Below are positions 10,897-11,522 of a DNA stretch of 11,522 nucleotides, in pieces. Origin of the DNA: an uncultured Frankiales bacterium (lineage in GTDB: Bacteria; Actinomycetota; Actinomycetes; Mycobacteriales; SCTD01). The stretch is taken from NCBI GenBank assembly GCA_946479905.1, contig CAMLIA010000146.1:1-11522 (forward strand), in the 5' to 3' direction. The notes beneath the pieces were generated by a model. That model was not told the DNA's origin and ran no database searches. It saw nothing but the letters and a program-made list of their open reading frames with translations. The translations under genes were made by a program, and so were the position numbers. Position 1 is the first letter of the stretch. Every line of letters starts with the position of its first letter.

Positions 10897-11268
10897 ATGC
10901 CGCAGGACTTCCAGAACCGCTACTACAACGCGCCCGAGCCGCGCACTAGCTTCGGCCTCGCCTCGGCCACGCAGACCGCCAGCGGCGCGGGTACGCCGTT
11001 CACGGTCGACTCCGTCCTGTCCATCATCGGGACGCTCGCCGTCACTGCCGCCAGCGGCACCTCCCCGACCCTCGACCTGCGCCTCGAGTCCAGCGTCGAC
11101 GGGACGAACTACTACACCGTGGCGGCGTTCTCCCAGAAGACCGGCATCAGCACCGACGCCCGCATCTTCGGCCCCGTCGGCACCACAGCCCGCTGGGCGT
11201 GGACCGTCGGAGGCACCACGCCCTCGTTCACGTTCAGCGTCGTCGCCTCTGCCGACCGCGACGACTGA
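10897..11268 (+). CDS. Virion-type beta-rich protein (decoration or tail component), 123 aa
   Basis: ATG 10897 has AGGA (10886-10889) 7 nt upstream. The protein is Thr/Ser/Ala-rich and beta-stranded, with the pattern TPFTVDSVLSIIGTLAVTAASGTSPTLDLRLESSVDG, NYYTVAAFSQKTG, FGPVGTTARWAWTVGGTTPSFTFSV. This module (GTSPTLD...S.DG...RW.WTVGGT..FTFSV) recurs in tailed-phage virion proteins annotated as minor tail or head-decoration proteins. It has no signal peptide or cysteine. It marks a switch from early DNA-metabolism genes to structural genes after a 42-nt gap. Specific virion location cannot be decided from sequence. Confidence 0.6.
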   Translation: MPQDFQNRYYNAPEPRTSFGLASATQTASGAGTPFTVDSVLSIIGTLAVTAASGTSPTLDLRLESSVDGTNYYTVAAFSQKTGISTDARIFGPVGTTARWAWTVGGTTPSFTFSVVASADRDD

Positions 11269-11304
11269 CACCCCAGGGGGGTCAGGATCGCTGCAGCCGC
11301 AGCG
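11265..11304 (+). terminator. Two tandem hairpins at the end of the virion-type gene
   Basis: The first pairs CTGAC (11265-11269, spanning the stop codon) with GTCAG (11281-11285), continued by CCC/GGG with one bulged A. The second is a perfect 6-bp stem CGCTGC (11289-11294) / GCAGCG (11299-11304) with an AGCC loop. There is no T-tract. They may end the phage transcript or mark the junction with the following chromosomal-type gene. Confidence 0.4.
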
Positions 11305-11364
11305 TCGCCGACCCGCGACTGAACCTTTCGCGCTGCCGTTCGCTTGAAATGGAGGAGGGCTAGA

Positions 11365-11522
11365 GTGGCGAGAAGCGAGGAACCGGCAAACCTGGCCCAG
11401 CGCCTGGCGGCGACCCGCGCCTTGACGCTGTCGCTGGCCGAGCCGCTGTCCGATGCCGACGCCTCGCTCCAGCCGCATCCCGACGCCTCGCCCGCCAAAT
11501 GGCACCTGGCGCACACCACCTG
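11365..11522 (+). CDS. egtB: 5' end of ergothioneine biosynthesis sulfoxide synthase EgtB (partial)
   Basis: GTG 11365 has a strong Shine-Dalgarno, GGAGGAGGG (11351-11359), 5 nt upstream. The 52 codons present read through [27 protein letters not shown] and [14 protein letters not shown] before the window ends. This matches the N-terminal DinB-like domain of EgtB, where the KWHxAHTT histidines belong to the iron site of the enzyme that joins cysteine or gamma-glutamylcysteine to hercynine. The [14 protein letters not shown] form is typical of proteobacterial and cyanobacterial enzymes; mycobacterial EgtB has a different motif around WDLAH. It is out of keeping with the phage genes and may lie across an integration edge or assembly join. 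Confidence 0.75.
   Translation, partial: MARSEEPANLAQRLAATRALTLSLAEPLSDADASLQPHPDASPAKWHLAHTT

Noticed and set aside
11344..11366. TTGAAA and TAGAGT read as -35 and -10 of an egtB promoter
   Set aside because: The spacing is only 11 nt and the -10 would include the start codon.
1..11522. tRNA genes, CRISPR arrays, insertion sequences, integrase
   Set aside because: No cloverleaf, regular spacer-repeat array, transposase or site-specific recombinase motif was seen on either strand by eye. The only direct repeats of note are those reported.

Overview
The window is one strand of a GC-rich, phage-type gene array, most probably from an actinobacteriophage or an actinobacterial prophage. Nearly everything reads on the + strand. 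About 25 genes are packed with almost no spacing, and most junctions are ATGA, GTGA or TGATG start/stop overlaps. GTG starts are common, and many of the products are tiny CxxC (zinc-ribbon-like) proteins. The recombination and replication gene set (RusA, RecB-like exonuclease, SSB-like protein, PD-(D/E)XK endonuclease, PrimPol/DUF3987) matches what is known from actinophages. I could not run a search, so the host assignment is inference from gene type, composition and architecture.

Layout. Positions 1-2653 hold small accessory genes: a hypothetical protein, a 21-residue mini-ORF, a conserved phage protein with a 17-unit 12-bp repeat coding for (D/A/G)AA(W/G), a Cys-rich membrane protein, two zinc-finger proteins and a secreted 3D-domain (RlpA-like) protein. 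Positions 2650-7892 hold the recombination and replication core: RusA resolvase, RecB-like nuclease with an N-terminal zinc ribbon, a protein with an SSB-like C-terminal tip, an endonuclease-like protein carrying a zinc ribbon, and an 836-residue primase-polymerase fused to a DUF3987 ATPase-like part. Positions 7889-9563 hold zinc-ribbon microproteins and a 287-residue zinc-finger/HTH protein. Positions 9560-9670 hold a promoter-like element followed by two hairpins, a candidate small RNA or attenuated leader. Positions 9687-10854 hold more tiny proteins, ending in an HNH endonuclease. Positions 10897-11268 encode a virion-type protein. The window then ends in the first 52 codons of a chromosomal-type egtB (ergothioneine biosynthesis) of the proteobacterial kind, which is out of place.

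Working model: the recombination proteins, SSB-like protein, primase and HNH protein together replicate, recombine and process phage DNA. The many microproteins are probably coupled translationally to their neighbours. The strongest non-coding signal lies inside the primase gene. There are two perfect 20-bp direct repeats exactly 54 bp apart, then an AT-rich, pyrimidine-rich stretch written in codons rare elsewhere in the window, then an inverted 18-bp copy about 190 bp downstream. This arrangement resembles a phage replication origin embedded in a replication gene, as in lambda gene O. Two perfect actinobacterial-type DnaA boxes flank the repeat-bearing gene near the left end.
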